The position numbers and the translations under genes are program-made. From JBCBSP01 sp039819095 (GTDB lineage: Bacteria > Pseudomonadota > Alphaproteobacteria > Caulobacterales > Maricaulaceae), in assembly GCA_039819095.1 (NCBI GenBank), contig JBCBSP010000012.1:1-30302 (forward strand): a stretch of DNA of 30,302 nt. Direction: 5' to 3'. The notes below the pieces were generated by a model, which saw only the letters and a list, made by a program, of their open reading frames with translations, ran no database searches and was not told where the DNA came from. This document shows, one piece after another, positions 17,014-25,084 of this stretch. Each line of letters opens with the position of its first letter. Position 1 is the stretch's first letter.

Positions 17014-17862
17014 ATGGAACGAAGAACCGCAATGGAAGAGTCGATGCAGGTCAAAGCAGGGGCCGCAGAACTGGAACGCGACGGGCGCATCAAGCTGCAC
17101 GGTCCCGAAGACTTTGCCGGCATGCGCAAGGCCGGCCAACTCTCAGCGGCCTGCCTGGACATGCTCGTCGAGCATGTGAAGCCCGGTGTCACCACCCAGG
17201 AGATCGATGACCGCGTGCGCGCCTTCTATCTTGATCATGGCGCAGCGCCGGCCACGCTCTTCTATCGCGGCTACACCAAGTCCAGCTGCACCTCGATCAA
17301 TCACGTGGTCTGCCACGGCATCCCGAACGACAAGCCACTGAAAGACGGCGACATCGTCAATATCGACGTGACCTGCGTGCTGGATGGCTGGCATGGCGAC
17401 ACCAGCCGGATGTTCCCGGTCGGCGAGGTCCGCCGCAAGGGCGAGCGCCTGGTCGAGGTGACGTATGAAGCGATGATGCGCGGCATCGACCAGATCAAGC
17501 CGGGCAATACGTTCGGCGACATCGCCTGGGCGATCCAGGAATACGCTGAAAGCCAGCGCTGTGCGGTGGTGCGCGATTTCTGCGGCCACGGGCTTGGCCG
17601 GCTCTTCCATGACGCGCCGAACGTGCTGCACTTCGGTGATCCGGGCACCGGTCCGGTGCTGGAGGCCGGCATGTTCTTCACCGTGGAACCGATGCTCAAT
17701 GCCGGCAAGCCCGGCGTGAAAGTGCTGGCCGACGGCTGGACCGCGGTGACGCGCGACAAGTCGCTCTCCGCTCAGTTCGAGCACTCGGTCGGCGTGACCG
17801 AGACCGGCGTTGAGATTTTCACCAAATCGCCGGCCGGGCTGGATAATCCTCCGTACTGCTGA
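17014..17862 (+). CDS. map: Type I methionine aminopeptidase
   Basis: Removes the initiator methionine from new proteins. All metal ligands are present: Asp118 (NIDVT), Asp129 (GDTSRMF), His192 (CGHGLG), Glu225 (FTVEP) and Glu256 (SAQFEHS); His101 is the substrate-binding histidine. The length is 282 residues from the first ATG. In-frame ATGs at 17032 and 17044 are alternatives, the latter preceded by GGAAGAG; all lie in the non-conserved N-terminal tail. It follows the M28 peptidase with a hairpin between. Confidence 0.95.
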   Translation: MERRTAMEESMQVKAGAAELERDGRIKLHGPEDFAGMRKAGQLSAACLDMLVEHVKPGVTTQEIDDRVRAFYLDHGAAPATLFYRGYTKSSCTSINHVVCHGIPNDKPLKDGDIVNIDVTCVLDGWHGDTSRMFPVGEVRRKGERLVEVTYEAMMRGIDQIKPGNTFGDIAWAIQEYAESQRCAVVRDFCGHGLGRLFHDAPNVLHFGDPGTGPVLEAGMFFTVEPMLNAGKPGVKVLADGWTAVTRDKSLSAQFEHSVGVTETGVEIFTKSPAGLDNPPYC

Positions 17863-17930
17863 GCGGGGTATCCGCTAAAAGTCGTGAGTTGCCTTTTGCG
17901 GTCGGATACGATGGCGGCGCGAGCCTGAAC

Positions 17931-18470
17931 TCAACCTGGGGAGCCTATCTTGAGCAACATGTCCACGTGTTCGACCTTCTTACCAAGCAAAGGGTGGTCG
18001 CGCTTGTGCTGTCCGACTTTACGAAAACCAAGCTTCTCAAGCACTCGGCCAGATGCACGGTTCTCGGCATAGTGGCCTGATCGCAGATGCGACAGGTTAG
18101 ACAACGAGGCACAGTACTGGACGATGGCTCGCCCCGCTTCCGTCGCGTAACCTTGTCCCCAATAAGACCGGCCGAGCCAGTAGCCTAAACCCAGAAAGTC
18201 TAGCTCTGGTTCCGGCTTCAGGCTCATGATGCCTATAAACCGTCCTGAAGCCAGCACGGACCAGCTCGCACAAGCAGGGGCAATGTTCTGTAAGTACCAA
18301 ATCCCATCGCTTCGGCTGTAGGGAAAAGGCATTCTGGCGAGGCGAACAGCGACCTCATAATCATTCGCAAGCTCAACGAGTTCATCAAGGTGGGTTTCCG
18401 ACGTTTCGGATAATTGCAAGCGGTCGGTCGCCAACGGGATTGGCTCAACGGGCTTTGTGTCGTTCTTCAT
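17931..18470 (-). CDS. GNAT N-acetyltransferase (RimJ/RimL type)
   Basis: The likely start is the ATG at 18470, giving 179 residues; a longer TTG frame to 18521 adds no conserved residues. RLQLSETSETHLDELVELAND begins the fold, YWLGRSYWGQGYATEAGRAIVQY carries the acetyl-CoA pyrophosphate loop (G-Q-G-Y-A), and ENRASGRVLEKLGFRKVGQ is the standard C-terminal motif. It would acetylate an amino group on a protein or small molecule; target unknown. The gene and its flanks (about 17863-18697) are visibly more AT-rich than the neighbours and separate scpB from map, suggesting a recent insertion. Confidence 0.85.
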   Translation of the reverse strand: MKNDTKPVEPIPLATDRLQLSETSETHLDELVELANDYEVAVRLARMPFPYSRSDGIWYLQNIAPACASWSVLASGRFIGIMSLKPEPELDFLGLGYWLGRSYWGQGYATEAGRAIVQYCASLSNLSHLRSGHYAENRASGRVLEKLGFRKVGQHKRDHPLLGKKVEHVDMLLKIGSPG

Positions 18471-18697
18471 GAGTAAACGCTGCGGTGTGGTTGAGAGATC
18501 ATTATCCTGCGTAGCAAACAAGCATAAGGGACGAAGCCGTCATACATGGCGAGCCTAGGACATGGGATCGCTTACCGACGCTGGCCTTTCTAGATATGAT
18601 TGTTTGTAAGGCGGACTTGTAAGCAAGGTTCCCGCGGGACGTTGCTGTTCCCGGCCCCATATCATCCAACAAGCGTCATCAGGGCTAAACCCAAATT

Positions 18698-19468
18698 TTA
18701 CGGCTCGCCCTCGTCGTCCAGAAAATCGACGTGGAAGTTGGCGGCGTCTTCGTCCTGAAGCGGGTCTTCGTCCTCGCTGAGGATCCTGCCCGGATCGGGT
18801 ATCGCGAAACCGGCCGGAAGGCGGGCCGACAAGAGGCCGGCGGCCTTCAGATCGCCAAGGCCTGGCAGGTCGGCCAGAGCGGCGAGCCCGAAATACTCAA
18901 GGAAGGCGTCCGTCGTGCCGTAGGTCACCGGGCGGCCCGGGCTGCGCCGACGTCCGCGCAGCCGCACCCAGCCCAGCTCGAAAAGAAGGTCGAGCGTGCC
19001 CTTGGAGACCGCGACCCCCCTCACCTCCTCGATTTCAGCACGGGTGATGGGCTGGTGATAGGCGATGATGGCGAGTGTCTCCAGCGCCGCCTGAGAGAGC
19101 TTGCGCGGCTCTTCGCGCACATCCGCCAACAGGTCCGTCAGATCCGGCGCGGTCTCGAAGCGCCACTTGCCGGCCACCTCGTTCAGAACGACGCCGGCTT
19201 CGGCGTATTTGGCCGAGAGCGCGGACAGCACGGCTGGAATGTCCGCGCCGTCAGGAAGCCGAGCGCTGAACGTTTCAATATCCAGCGGCTCGGCGGCGGC
19301 GAAGAGGAGCGCTTCAGCCATTCGCACCAGCGTCGCGTCATTATCGACCGCAAGACGAACCCCCGGCGGGCCGTCATCGCCGGCCGGCGCCTCGGCGCGC
19401 TGACGCAGACCCTTGATCGCGGCGGCGATGGGATCGGCATCGCGCCCGGTATCGTCCTGATCGCTCAT
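18698..19468 (-). CDS. scpB: ScpB, kleisin-associated subunit of the SMC condensin complex
   Basis: Partner of SMC and ScpA in chromosome condensation and segregation. The ATG at 19468 overlaps the scpA stop (ATGA), so scpB is coupled to scpA; the upstream in-frame extension lies within scpA. Of 256 residues, two winged-helix domains span about 42-205. Landmarks are MAEALLFAAAEPLDIETFSARL, LSQAALETLAIIAYHQPITRAEIEEVRG, and GRRRSPGRPVTYGTTDAFLEYFGL. The acidic C-terminal tail (EDEDPLQDEDAANF) is usual for alphaproteobacterial ScpB. tatA, which often follows scpB in related genomes, is not present here. Confidence 0.93.
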   Translation of the reverse strand: MSDQDDTGRDADPIAAAIKGLRQRAEAPAGDDGPPGVRLAVDNDATLVRMAEALLFAAAEPLDIETFSARLPDGADIPAVLSALSAKYAEAGVVLNEVAGKWRFETAPDLTDLLADVREEPRKLSQAALETLAIIAYHQPITRAEIEEVRGVAVSKGTLDLLFELGWVRLRGRRRSPGRPVTYGTTDAFLEYFGLAALADLPGLGDLKAAGLLSARLPAGFAIPDPGRILSEDEDPLQDEDAANFHVDFLDDEGEP

Positions 19469-20286
19469 GCTCCGGTCTCCGCTGCGCGGCCTGCTGCGCG
19501 TGCGCGGACCCATATCGGCTCATAGACCGCATCCTGGCGCAGTTCAGTCTCGCCATCCTTAGTGATTTCCAGCGCCGCAAGGAGCGAGGACGCCAGCACG
19601 GATCCGGGCGGCGGGGCGTCTTCGCCAAGATCCTCCGGCAGCAGCGTGTCCAACCGGCTCCAGCGGTCCAGCTGCGCAGCCAGAGCGCTCAGACGGGCGC
19701 GCGCGGCTTCCAGCGAATACACTTTTGGCTGCTCTGGCTGGTAGTGGGTCAGCGCCTCGCGTTCGCGTCGGGCGGCGTAGGCCTTCATCAGATCGAACAG
19801 GCTCGCCTCGTATTTCGGCGAACGGATGGACCGCACGCCCGCCGGTGCGCCGACGGGAAACACATCGCGCTTCAAAAGTTGACCGGCATAGAGCGCGCTG
19901 GCCGCCGCACGCATGGCTTCCAGACGCGCCAGGCGGAAGGCGAGCGAGGCGGCCAGCGCTTCCGGTTCGGGCTCGTCATCATCCTTGCGCGGTTTGGGAA
20001 GCAGAAGGCGCGACTTCAGATAGGCCAGCCAGGACGCCATCACCAGATATTCAGCGGCGATATCCAGCCTGCGCTCACGTGCATTATGGATGAAGTCCAG
20101 ATACTGGTCGGCAAGCTCCAGAATGGAGATCTGCGCCAGATCGACCTTGTTCTTGCGCGCCAGCGCCAGCAGCAGGTGAAGCGGGCCTTCCCAGCCGCCA
20201 ATATCCAGGATCAGCTCCTGACCGGCGCCCTCAGCCTCATCAACCGCTTCAAAACCGGCCGGGTCCTCTTCGAACAGATCGCTCAA
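19465..20286 (-). CDS. scpA: ScpA, kleisin subunit of the SMC condensin complex
   Basis: Bridges the SMC heads. It starts with TTG at 20286, fixed by the N-terminus MSDLFEE and by the TTGA overlap with the stop of the preceding 15-codon ORF. Of 273 residues, the kleisin N-terminal domain starts at about 25 (LILDIGGWEGPLHLLLALAR) and continues NKVDLAQISILELADQYLDFI, with LAAEYLVMASWLAYLKSRLLLP-type helices following. The C-terminal winged helix is about 190-265 (LASSLLAALEITKDGETELRQD). It lies in the operon SPOR - mini-ORF - scpA - scpB. Confidence 0.93.
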   Translation of the reverse strand: MSDLFEEDPAGFEAVDEAEGAGQELILDIGGWEGPLHLLLALARKNKVDLAQISILELADQYLDFIHNARERRLDIAAEYLVMASWLAYLKSRLLLPKPRKDDDEPEPEALAASLAFRLARLEAMRAAASALYAGQLLKRDVFPVGAPAGVRSIRSPKYEASLFDLMKAYAARREREALTHYQPEQPKVYSLEAARARLSALAAQLDRWSRLDTLLPEDLGEDAPPPGSVLASSLLAALEITKDGETELRQDAVYEPIWVRARAAGRAAETGA

Positions 20287-20330
20287 ATGGTCGCTCCCGC
20301 GCCGCGCCAGATGGTGTCGAGCGCGTTCAT
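20283..20330 (-). CDS. 15-codon mini-ORF bridging the SPOR gene and scpA
   Basis: Reads MNALDTIWRGAGATI. Its ATG overlaps the SPOR-gene stop (ATGA at 20327-20330) and its TGA overlaps the scpA TTG start (TTGA at 20283-20286). Thus it has the exact coupled-gene geometry of an operon cistron but almost no coding length. In related alphaproteobacteria nagZ commonly lies between these genes. The ORF could be an in-frame deletion remnant of nagZ that keeps translational coupling, or simply a coupling device. Homology to NagZ is not visible in 15 residues. Confidence 0.5.
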   Translation of the reverse strand: MNALDTIWRGAGATI

Positions 20331-21142
20331 CGGCGCGTCACCAGGCAGTCTTGACCCGCCTGCTGCAGCGCCCGGCAGAAGGTTTCCGCCTCGCCGCGCT
20401 CGGCGAAGGCGGCGATGCGCAGACGGTGATAGATGCCCCGCGCGCCAAGATCGGCGGTCTCCACGTCCGGCGCCCGTCCCTGGGCGAGATCGGCATAGCG
20501 CGTACGGAAAGCGATCCAGCCGGCTTCAGCCTCATCGCGAGTGCGGAAGGCGGCGATCTGCACCACCCAGTCGCCGGCCGCGACCACAGCAGGCGCCTGT
20601 GCGGGCGCAGGCTCCGGTTCCGGCTCTAACGCAGGAGCCGGGTCAGGCGCAGGCTCCGGCGCGGTTTCACTCGCCGCCGGTTCATCATCCTCAGCCGGGT
20701 CGGTGCGCAGCGCATCCAGCGCGGGAGCCGGCGTAGGAGCGATCTCATCCGCATCGACCGTTTCCACCTGAAGCCCGGGAGCCTCCACAGGCTCTTCAGG
20801 CTGGCCGGTGACCACAGGCGGATCGGAGTCCGCCGCCTCGTTCGCACTGGCGTTTCTCAGCTCGTAAGCCTCGATATCCTGACCTGGCGTTTCATAGCCG
20901 CCCGGATCATCCGGCGCCCGGCGAAACGGTTCGGAATCGCGCGCCACGACCGGCGCGTCGCTGCGGTCACGCACACCCTGATTATACGCGCTGAAGACCA
21001 CCGCGACGAACAGCACGAAGACTGCAGCGGCGACGACCAAAAGCAGCGGCCCCCGGCGCTCCGGCTCCGCCGCGCGGGCGTCAAACGTATCGTATTCATC
21101 AGGCGGCGGCGCATACGCGCCCAACTTGGCGGAATCAGACAT
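20327..21142 (-). CDS. SPOR-domain inner-membrane protein
   Basis: A 271-residue bitopic protein. A short cytoplasmic N-terminus is followed by a transmembrane helix at about 32-52 (LLLVVAAAVFVLFVAVVF). Then comes a long, acidic, Pro/Ala/Glu-rich periplasmic linker and a C-terminal SPOR domain at about 190-271 (GDWVVQIAAFRTRDEAEAGW, then YHRLRIAAFAERGEAETFC). SPOR domains bind denuded glycan strands at division sites, so a septal role is likely. First gene of the operon with scpA and scpB. A near-consensus CtrA box lies 79-93 bases upstream. Confidence 0.9.
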   Translation of the reverse strand: MSDSAKLGAYAPPPDEYDTFDARAAEPERRGPLLLVVAAAVFVLFVAVVFSAYNQGVRDRSDAPVVARDSEPFRRAPDDPGGYETPGQDIEAYELRNASANEAADSDPPVVTGQPEEPVEAPGLQVETVDADEIAPTPAPALDALRTDPAEDDEPAASETAPEPAPDPAPALEPEPEPAPAQAPAVVAAGDWVVQIAAFRTRDEAEAGWIAFRTRYADLAQGRAPDVETADLGARGIYHRLRIAAFAERGEAETFCRALQQAGQDCLVTRR

Positions 21143-21220
21143 GGGTCAGCCCTGAAGGGTCGAGAAACCTCAGATCAAAACGGGTCGAGGTCGAAGCGAG
21201 AAGCGATTCGCATCGCCTCG

Positions 21221-21235
21221 TTAACCGAACCATAA
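21221..21235 (-). promoter_or_regulatory. Possible CtrA binding site upstream of the SPOR-scpAB operon
   Basis: Minus strand TTAT-GGTTCGG-TTAA matches the CtrA consensus TTAA-N7-TTAA at 7 of 8 positions with correct spacing. It lies in the 119-base gap between dgt and the SPOR gene. CtrA control of a division and chromosome-organization operon would make sense in this lineage, but a single degenerate match is weak. Confidence 0.35.
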
Positions 21236-21261
21236 CGCGACGCGCGCGCCGGCGCGCCCCT

Positions 21262-22437
21262 TCAACGCCAGCTCTCCACGTGAAAGAGCTTGCGATGCTC
21301 TTCAATCGCGAAGCGGTCCGTCATCCCGGCGATATAATCGCAGACCACGCGCGCGGTCTGCGCCTCATCGCGGCCGCCGGAAATCGCCTGAAACTCGGTG
21401 GGCAGCAGAGCCGGATCCTCGATGAAGGCGGCGAAAAGATCCCGCACAACGCGCTTTCCTTTCTCCTTCATGCGTTTGACTTTGTACTGCAAGTACATGT
21501 TCGCATACAGAAAACGGCGAAGCGCAGCGAGATTCTCCAGCATCGGTTCTGAGAACGCCACAACCGGCTCGGCCAGATCGCGCACGTCCTGAGCGCTCCG
21601 AGCCCCGCTCGCCTCCAGCCGCCGGCGGCTCTCGCTGAGCACATCGCCAACCATCAGCCCGATCAGCTCGCGCACGGCTTCATGGATCAGCACATCCTCG
21701 CTGATATCGGGGTAGCGCGCCCGGCAATCGCGGAACACATCGCCGACCATGGGCAGCCGGAGCAGCTGATCCAGCTTCAGGATGCCGGAGCGCAGCCCGT
21801 CATCAATGTCGTGGTTATTGTAGGCGATGTCGTCGGCCAGCGCGGCGATCTGGCCTTCTACGCTGGAATGTGTGTGCAGCTCCAGAGCCCGCCAGTGCGG
21901 ATAGTCGCGAAAGCCCCAGGCAAGGCTAGAGCCGTCCTCGCCCGCCCTCATCAGCGGACCGTTATGCTTGACCACGCCTTCCAGGAGCTCCCAGGTCAGG
22001 TTCAGCCCCTCAAACTCCGGATAGCGCCGCTCCAGCTTGGTGACCACGCGCAGCGTCTGGGCGTTATGATCGAACCCGCCATAGCCGGACATGGCTGCTG
22101 CCAGCGCATCCTCGCCGGAATGACCGAAGGGAGGATGCCCGAGATCGTGGGCCAGAGCTGTGGCTTCAGCCAGATCCTCATCAACGTGGAGCGCCCGGGC
22201 GAGCGTGCGGGCGATCTGGGCGACCTCCAGCGAATGGGTCAGCCGCGTACGGTAGTAATCGCCCTCGTGAGCGACGAAAACCTGAGTCTTTTCCTTCAGC
22301 CGCCGAAAGGCGCTGGAGTGGATGATCCGGTCGCGATCACGCTGGAAGGCGGTGCGGGTTGCGCTTTCGCCTTGCTTGAAAACGCGACCCCGGCTCTGAT
22401 CCGGATCGCAGGCATAGGCGGCGCGTGGATGCGGCAT
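21262..22437 (-). CDS. dgt: dGTP triphosphohydrolase-like HD-domain protein
   Basis: Hydrolyses dNTPs to the nucleoside and triphosphate, limiting the dNTP pool. Of 391 residues, the HD metal site is His68 in RLTHSLEVAQIA and His97-Asp98 in LAHDLGHPPFGHSGE. IAALADDIAYNNHDIDDG supplies the distal Asp. The N-terminal RTAFQRDRDRIIHSSAFRRL is typical for the family. The length matches the shorter alphaproteobacterial Dgt-like type. GGAG lies 9 bases before the ATG. Divergent from erpA with 110 bases between the starts. Confidence 0.93.
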   Translation of the reverse strand: MPHPRAAYACDPDQSRGRVFKQGESATRTAFQRDRDRIIHSSAFRRLKEKTQVFVAHEGDYYRTRLTHSLEVAQIARTLARALHVDEDLAEATALAHDLGHPPFGHSGEDALAAAMSGYGGFDHNAQTLRVVTKLERRYPEFEGLNLTWELLEGVVKHNGPLMRAGEDGSSLAWGFRDYPHWRALELHTHSSVEGQIAALADDIAYNNHDIDDGLRSGILKLDQLLRLPMVGDVFRDCRARYPDISEDVLIHEAVRELIGLMVGDVLSESRRRLEASGARSAQDVRDLAEPVVAFSEPMLENLAALRRFLYANMYLQYKVKRMKEKGKRVVRDLFAAFIEDPALLPTEFQAISGGRDEAQTARVVCDYIAGMTDRFAIEEHRKLFHVESWR

Positions 22438-22547
22438 GAGGCGGGCTCCGGATCATCATCAATGACTGAGAAGGGCTTTCACCGTTTGATCGGCCTTCTA
22501 TATTTAGAGTGTGCGAACCGCAAACCGACCGTAGTGAAAGCCCGATC

Positions 22548-22877
22548 ATGAGCGAACCGAATATCTCCCTGTCCGCCTCCGCTGCGGCCCAGATCAATCA
22601 GATCATGACCGCCCAGAACGCGCGCTATCTGCGCGTCTCGGTTATTGGCGGCGGCTGTTCAGGCTTTTCCTACAAGTTCGATCTGGAAAACGACGCGGCT
22701 GAAGACGATCTGAAACTAGAGCGCGACGGGGCGACTGTGCTGATCGATCCGATGAGTATCGATTTCCTCGCCGATTCTGAGATCGATTATGTCGACGAGC
22801 TGATCGGGGCGAGCTTCCAGGTGAGAAACCCGAACGCGACAGCGGCCTGCGGCTGCGGCGTGAGCTTCGCGATCTGA
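22548..22877 (+). CDS. erpA: A-type iron-sulfur cluster insertion protein (ErpA/IscA family)
   Basis: A 109-residue carrier that delivers Fe-S clusters to apoproteins. The three conserved cysteines are Cys37 (GGGCSGFSYKF), Cys101 and Cys103 (CGCG), spaced as in the HesB/IscA/ErpA family. The ATG at 22548 is chosen because residues before it (from a GTG at 22509) are not conserved. The stop shares a base with the next ATG (TGATG at 22875-22879), coupling it to the nitroreductase gene. ErpA rather than IscA is inferred because no isc or suf genes are nearby. Confidence 0.88.
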   Translation: MSEPNISLSASAAAQINQIMTAQNARYLRVSVIGGGCSGFSYKFDLENDAAEDDLKLERDGATVLIDPMSIDFLADSEIDYVDELIGASFQVRNPNATAACGCGVSFAI

Positions 22878-23557
22878 TGGCGGAGCTGACAGTTAGCGAA
22901 GCGCTTCAAAAACGCATCTCCACCCGCGCCTTTCTCGACACGCCGGTTTCACAGGACCAGATCCGTGAACTGCTCGACGAAGCCCGCTTTGCGGCTTCCG
23001 GCGGTAATGTTCAGCCTTGGCATGTCCGCGTGGTCGCCGGTGAGGCGCGCCAGCGCGTCATCGACGCGGTGCACAAGAAGCTGGCTGAAAACCCGCTGGA
23101 GAATGAGGCCCGCTTTCCGGTCTACCCGGAAAAGCTCTGGGATCCCTATCGCAGCCGCCGCTTTGAAGTCGGCGAGGACATGTACGCGCTGATGGGCGTG
23201 CCGCGCGAGGACAAGGCGGCGCGCTTTGCTCACCTTTTGAAGAATTACGAGTTCTTCGGCGCACCGCTTGGCCTGTTCTTCGCCATCGACGAGCAGATGA
23301 ACGAGAACCAGTGGGCGCATCTGGGCATGTTCATGATGAGCCTGGCGCTCGCCGCCGAAGCGAAGGGCCTGGCCTCCTGCATGCAGGAGGCCTGGACCCC
23401 GCACGCGAAAACGGTCGCAGAAGTGCTCGGCGTGGAGGCCCCGCTCATCATCTATTGCGGCATGGCGCTCGGCTACGCCGACCCGGACGCAAAGATCAAC
23501 CAGCTGCGCTCAAAACGCGCGCCGGTGGATGAATTCGCGACGTTCGAGGGGTTTTAG
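22877..23557 (+). CDS. Nitroreductase-family FMN oxidoreductase
   Basis: A 226-residue NAD(P)H-dependent flavoprotein. LQKRISTRAFLDTPVS at about 10-25 binds FMN phosphate, FAASGGNVQPWHVRVV is the second flavin-binding segment, and AKGLASCMQEAW with YCGMALGYADPDAKIN is the C-terminal dinucleotide and flavin region. It would reduce nitro compounds or quinones in the cytosol; the physiological substrate is unknown. Translation should be coupled to erpA through the TGATG overlap. Confidence 0.9.
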   Translation: MAELTVSEALQKRISTRAFLDTPVSQDQIRELLDEARFAASGGNVQPWHVRVVAGEARQRVIDAVHKKLAENPLENEARFPVYPEKLWDPYRSRRFEVGEDMYALMGVPREDKAARFAHLLKNYEFFGAPLGLFFAIDEQMNENQWAHLGMFMMSLALAAEAKGLASCMQEAWTPHAKTVAEVLGVEAPLIIYCGMALGYADPDAKINQLRSKRAPVDEFATFEGF

Positions 23558-23613
23558 AGGCTTTTCAGCAAAAGCAAGGACGGTTGTGCGGCTCGAAAAG
23601 CCGCCAAGACGAC

Positions 23614-23997
23614 TTAGAATTCGCAGGTGAACGAACCCTCGCAGAAGCTGGTCACGATGGTCACATAAGCCAGCACGGCGATCGCCCAGAGAAGCGGCAG
23701 GTAGAGCGTCGTGCGCCAGGCCGCGCCGCGGCGGCCGAAAGCGAAGACGATCCAACCCAAAACAAGCCCGAGCCCGGCCATGATCGGGCCGGCAGACAGA
23801 AACAGGAAAGCGGCGAGCGCAGTGTGGTTTTGCGGTTCTGAGTCCAGAACTCGGGCGAAGCTCATCATGTTGGGCAGATAGAGCCCGAGGCCCATCACAC
23901 CGATAAAAATCGCGACCGCGCTCACCAGGAGCATGAGAATCACGCTCCACACGGAGTGACGTTTCGGTGCACTCTGGTCTGCGTCGATATCCGCCAT
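23614..23997 (-). CDS. Small integral membrane protein of unknown function
   Basis: A 127-residue protein with three predicted membrane helices: about 18-41 (WSVILMLLVSAVAIFIGVMGL), about 59-88 (ALAAFLFLSAGPIMAGLGLVL, then GWIVFAF) and about 99-116 (LPLLWAIAVLAYVTIVT). The N-terminus is polar, and a short tail SFCEGSFTCEF with two cysteines follows the last helix. A GGGGGAG ribosome-binding site precedes the ATG. No family recognised. Its start is only 18 bases from the divergent xthA start, so the two promoters must lie in each other's coding region or the starts are mis-set. Confidence 0.75.
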   Translation of the reverse strand: MADIDADQSAPKRHSVWSVILMLLVSAVAIFIGVMGLGLYLPNMMSFARVLDSEPQNHTALAAFLFLSAGPIMAGLGLVLGWIVFAFGRRGAAWRTTLYLPLLWAIAVLAYVTIVTSFCEGSFTCEF

Positions 23998-24015
23998 ATC
24001 GGAGCTCTCCCCCCC

Positions 24016-24807
24016 ATGACTCTCACTGTCGCCACCTGGAACGTCAACTCCATCAAGGCCCGCCTGCCCAACGTGCTCGATTGGCTGAAGGAGCGCGCCC
24101 CGGATATCGCCTGCCTGCAGGAGATCAAGACGATCGATGACGCCTTCCCGCGTCTGGAGATCGAGGCGCTCGGCTATAATATCGAGACGGTGGGCCAGAA
24201 GAGCTATAACGGCGTCGCCCTGCTTTCCAAGCGCCCTATCGAGGAGGTCGCCGAGCGCGCCCTGCCCGGCGATGAGGCCGATGAGCAGGCCCGCTATGTC
24301 GAAGCAGTGATCAGCGCCGATTCCGGTCCGGTCCGCGTGGCCTCCATCTATCTGCCCAACGGCAATCCAGCGCCCGGCCCAAAGTATGACTACAAGCTCG
24401 CCTGGATGGCGCGGCTAAAGACCCATGCGGCCGGCCTGCTCGCCTATGAGGAACCGGTCATCCTGGCGGGCGATTACAACATCATTCCGCGCGACGCCGA
24501 TGTTCACGACCCGGCAGCCTGGGAAGGCGATGCGCTGACCCGCCCGCAATCGCTGGACGCCTTCAATGCAATCAAATGGCTTGGCTACACCGAGGCCTTC
24601 GAGCATCTGGACGGGCGCGCCCACCAGTACAGCTTCTGGGACTATCAGGCCGGCGCCTGGAACAAGAATAACGGCATCCGAATCGACCACCTCCTGCTCA
24701 GCCCGCAGGCCGCCGACAGAGTGACGGCGATCGAGATCGACAAGCATGTTCGCGGCAAGGAGAAGGCGTCCGATCACGTGCCGGTGGTGGGGGTGTTTGA
24801 GCTTTAG
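24016..24807 (+). CDS. xthA: Exodeoxyribonuclease III (AP endonuclease)
   Basis: Base-excision repair nuclease that cuts at abasic sites and trims 3' ends. Start at 24016 (MTLTVATWNVNSI); the in-frame upstream ATG at 23956 falls in the divergent gene and adds non-conserved residues. Of 263 residues, the catalytic set is Asn9 (TWNVNSI), Glu36 (CLQEIK), Tyr112 (SIYLPNG), Asp153 and Asn155 (AGDYNI), Asp224 (IRIDHLL) and Asp253-His254 (SDHVPV). The length is normal. The second 122-bp repeat copy lies 67 bases beyond the stop. Confidence 0.95.
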   Translation: MTLTVATWNVNSIKARLPNVLDWLKERAPDIACLQEIKTIDDAFPRLEIEALGYNIETVGQKSYNGVALLSKRPIEEVAERALPGDEADEQARYVEAVISADSGPVRVASIYLPNGNPAPGPKYDYKLAWMARLKTHAAGLLAYEEPVILAGDYNIIPRDADVHDPAAWEGDALTRPQSLDAFNAIKWLGYTEAFEHLDGRAHQYSFWDYQAGAWNKNNGIRIDHLLLSPQAADRVTAIEIDKHVRGKEKASDHVPVVGVFEL

Positions 24808-24874
24808 ACGGGGCGGCGGCATCAGCCCAACCGCAATGGGGCTCTGCTCCACAGGGGATGACGACGTACAACCT

Positions 24875-24996
24875 GTCATCCCGGCCAAGGCGAAGCCGCC
24901 GAGCCGGAACCCATTCCGTGATGTCTGCGCTTGGAGCCCTGCGGTTCAGATCAACCCGAATAGGTCCCGGGTCTTGCTGCGCTCGCCCGGGATAAC
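24875..24996 (+). repeat. 122-bp dispersed palindromic repeat, copy 2
   Basis: Outer arms GTCATCCCGG / CCCGGGATAAC and inner arms CCGGAACCCATTCCG / CGAATAGGTCCCGG enclose a centre with CGGTTCAGATC. It has the same 122-base length as copy 1 (1519-1640, opposite strand), and arms and centre both align. Copy 2 has more changes in its right arm and so is less symmetric. It lies in the convergent gap between xthA and the DUF3137 gene. Confidence 0.83.
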
Positions 24997-25069
24997 AGCC
25001 TGGAGTCTGGACTCGCGCCTCAGGATGAGGATCACAGGGCGCTCTGGCTCTTCACCCTCAGGTGACGAC

Positions 25070-25084
25070 GGGGCTGGAAGCCCC
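25070..25084. other. Short hairpin at the 3' end of the DUF3137 gene
   Basis: GGGGCT-GGA-AGCCCC, a 6-bp stem, adjoins the stop codon of the minus-strand gene. No T-run follows. The stretch 24997-25069 otherwise shows only short imperfect repeats and no gene. Confidence 0.4.

Noticed and set aside
19744..20736. 330-codon plus-strand ORF
   Set aside because: Antisense to scpA and the SPOR gene; no domain.
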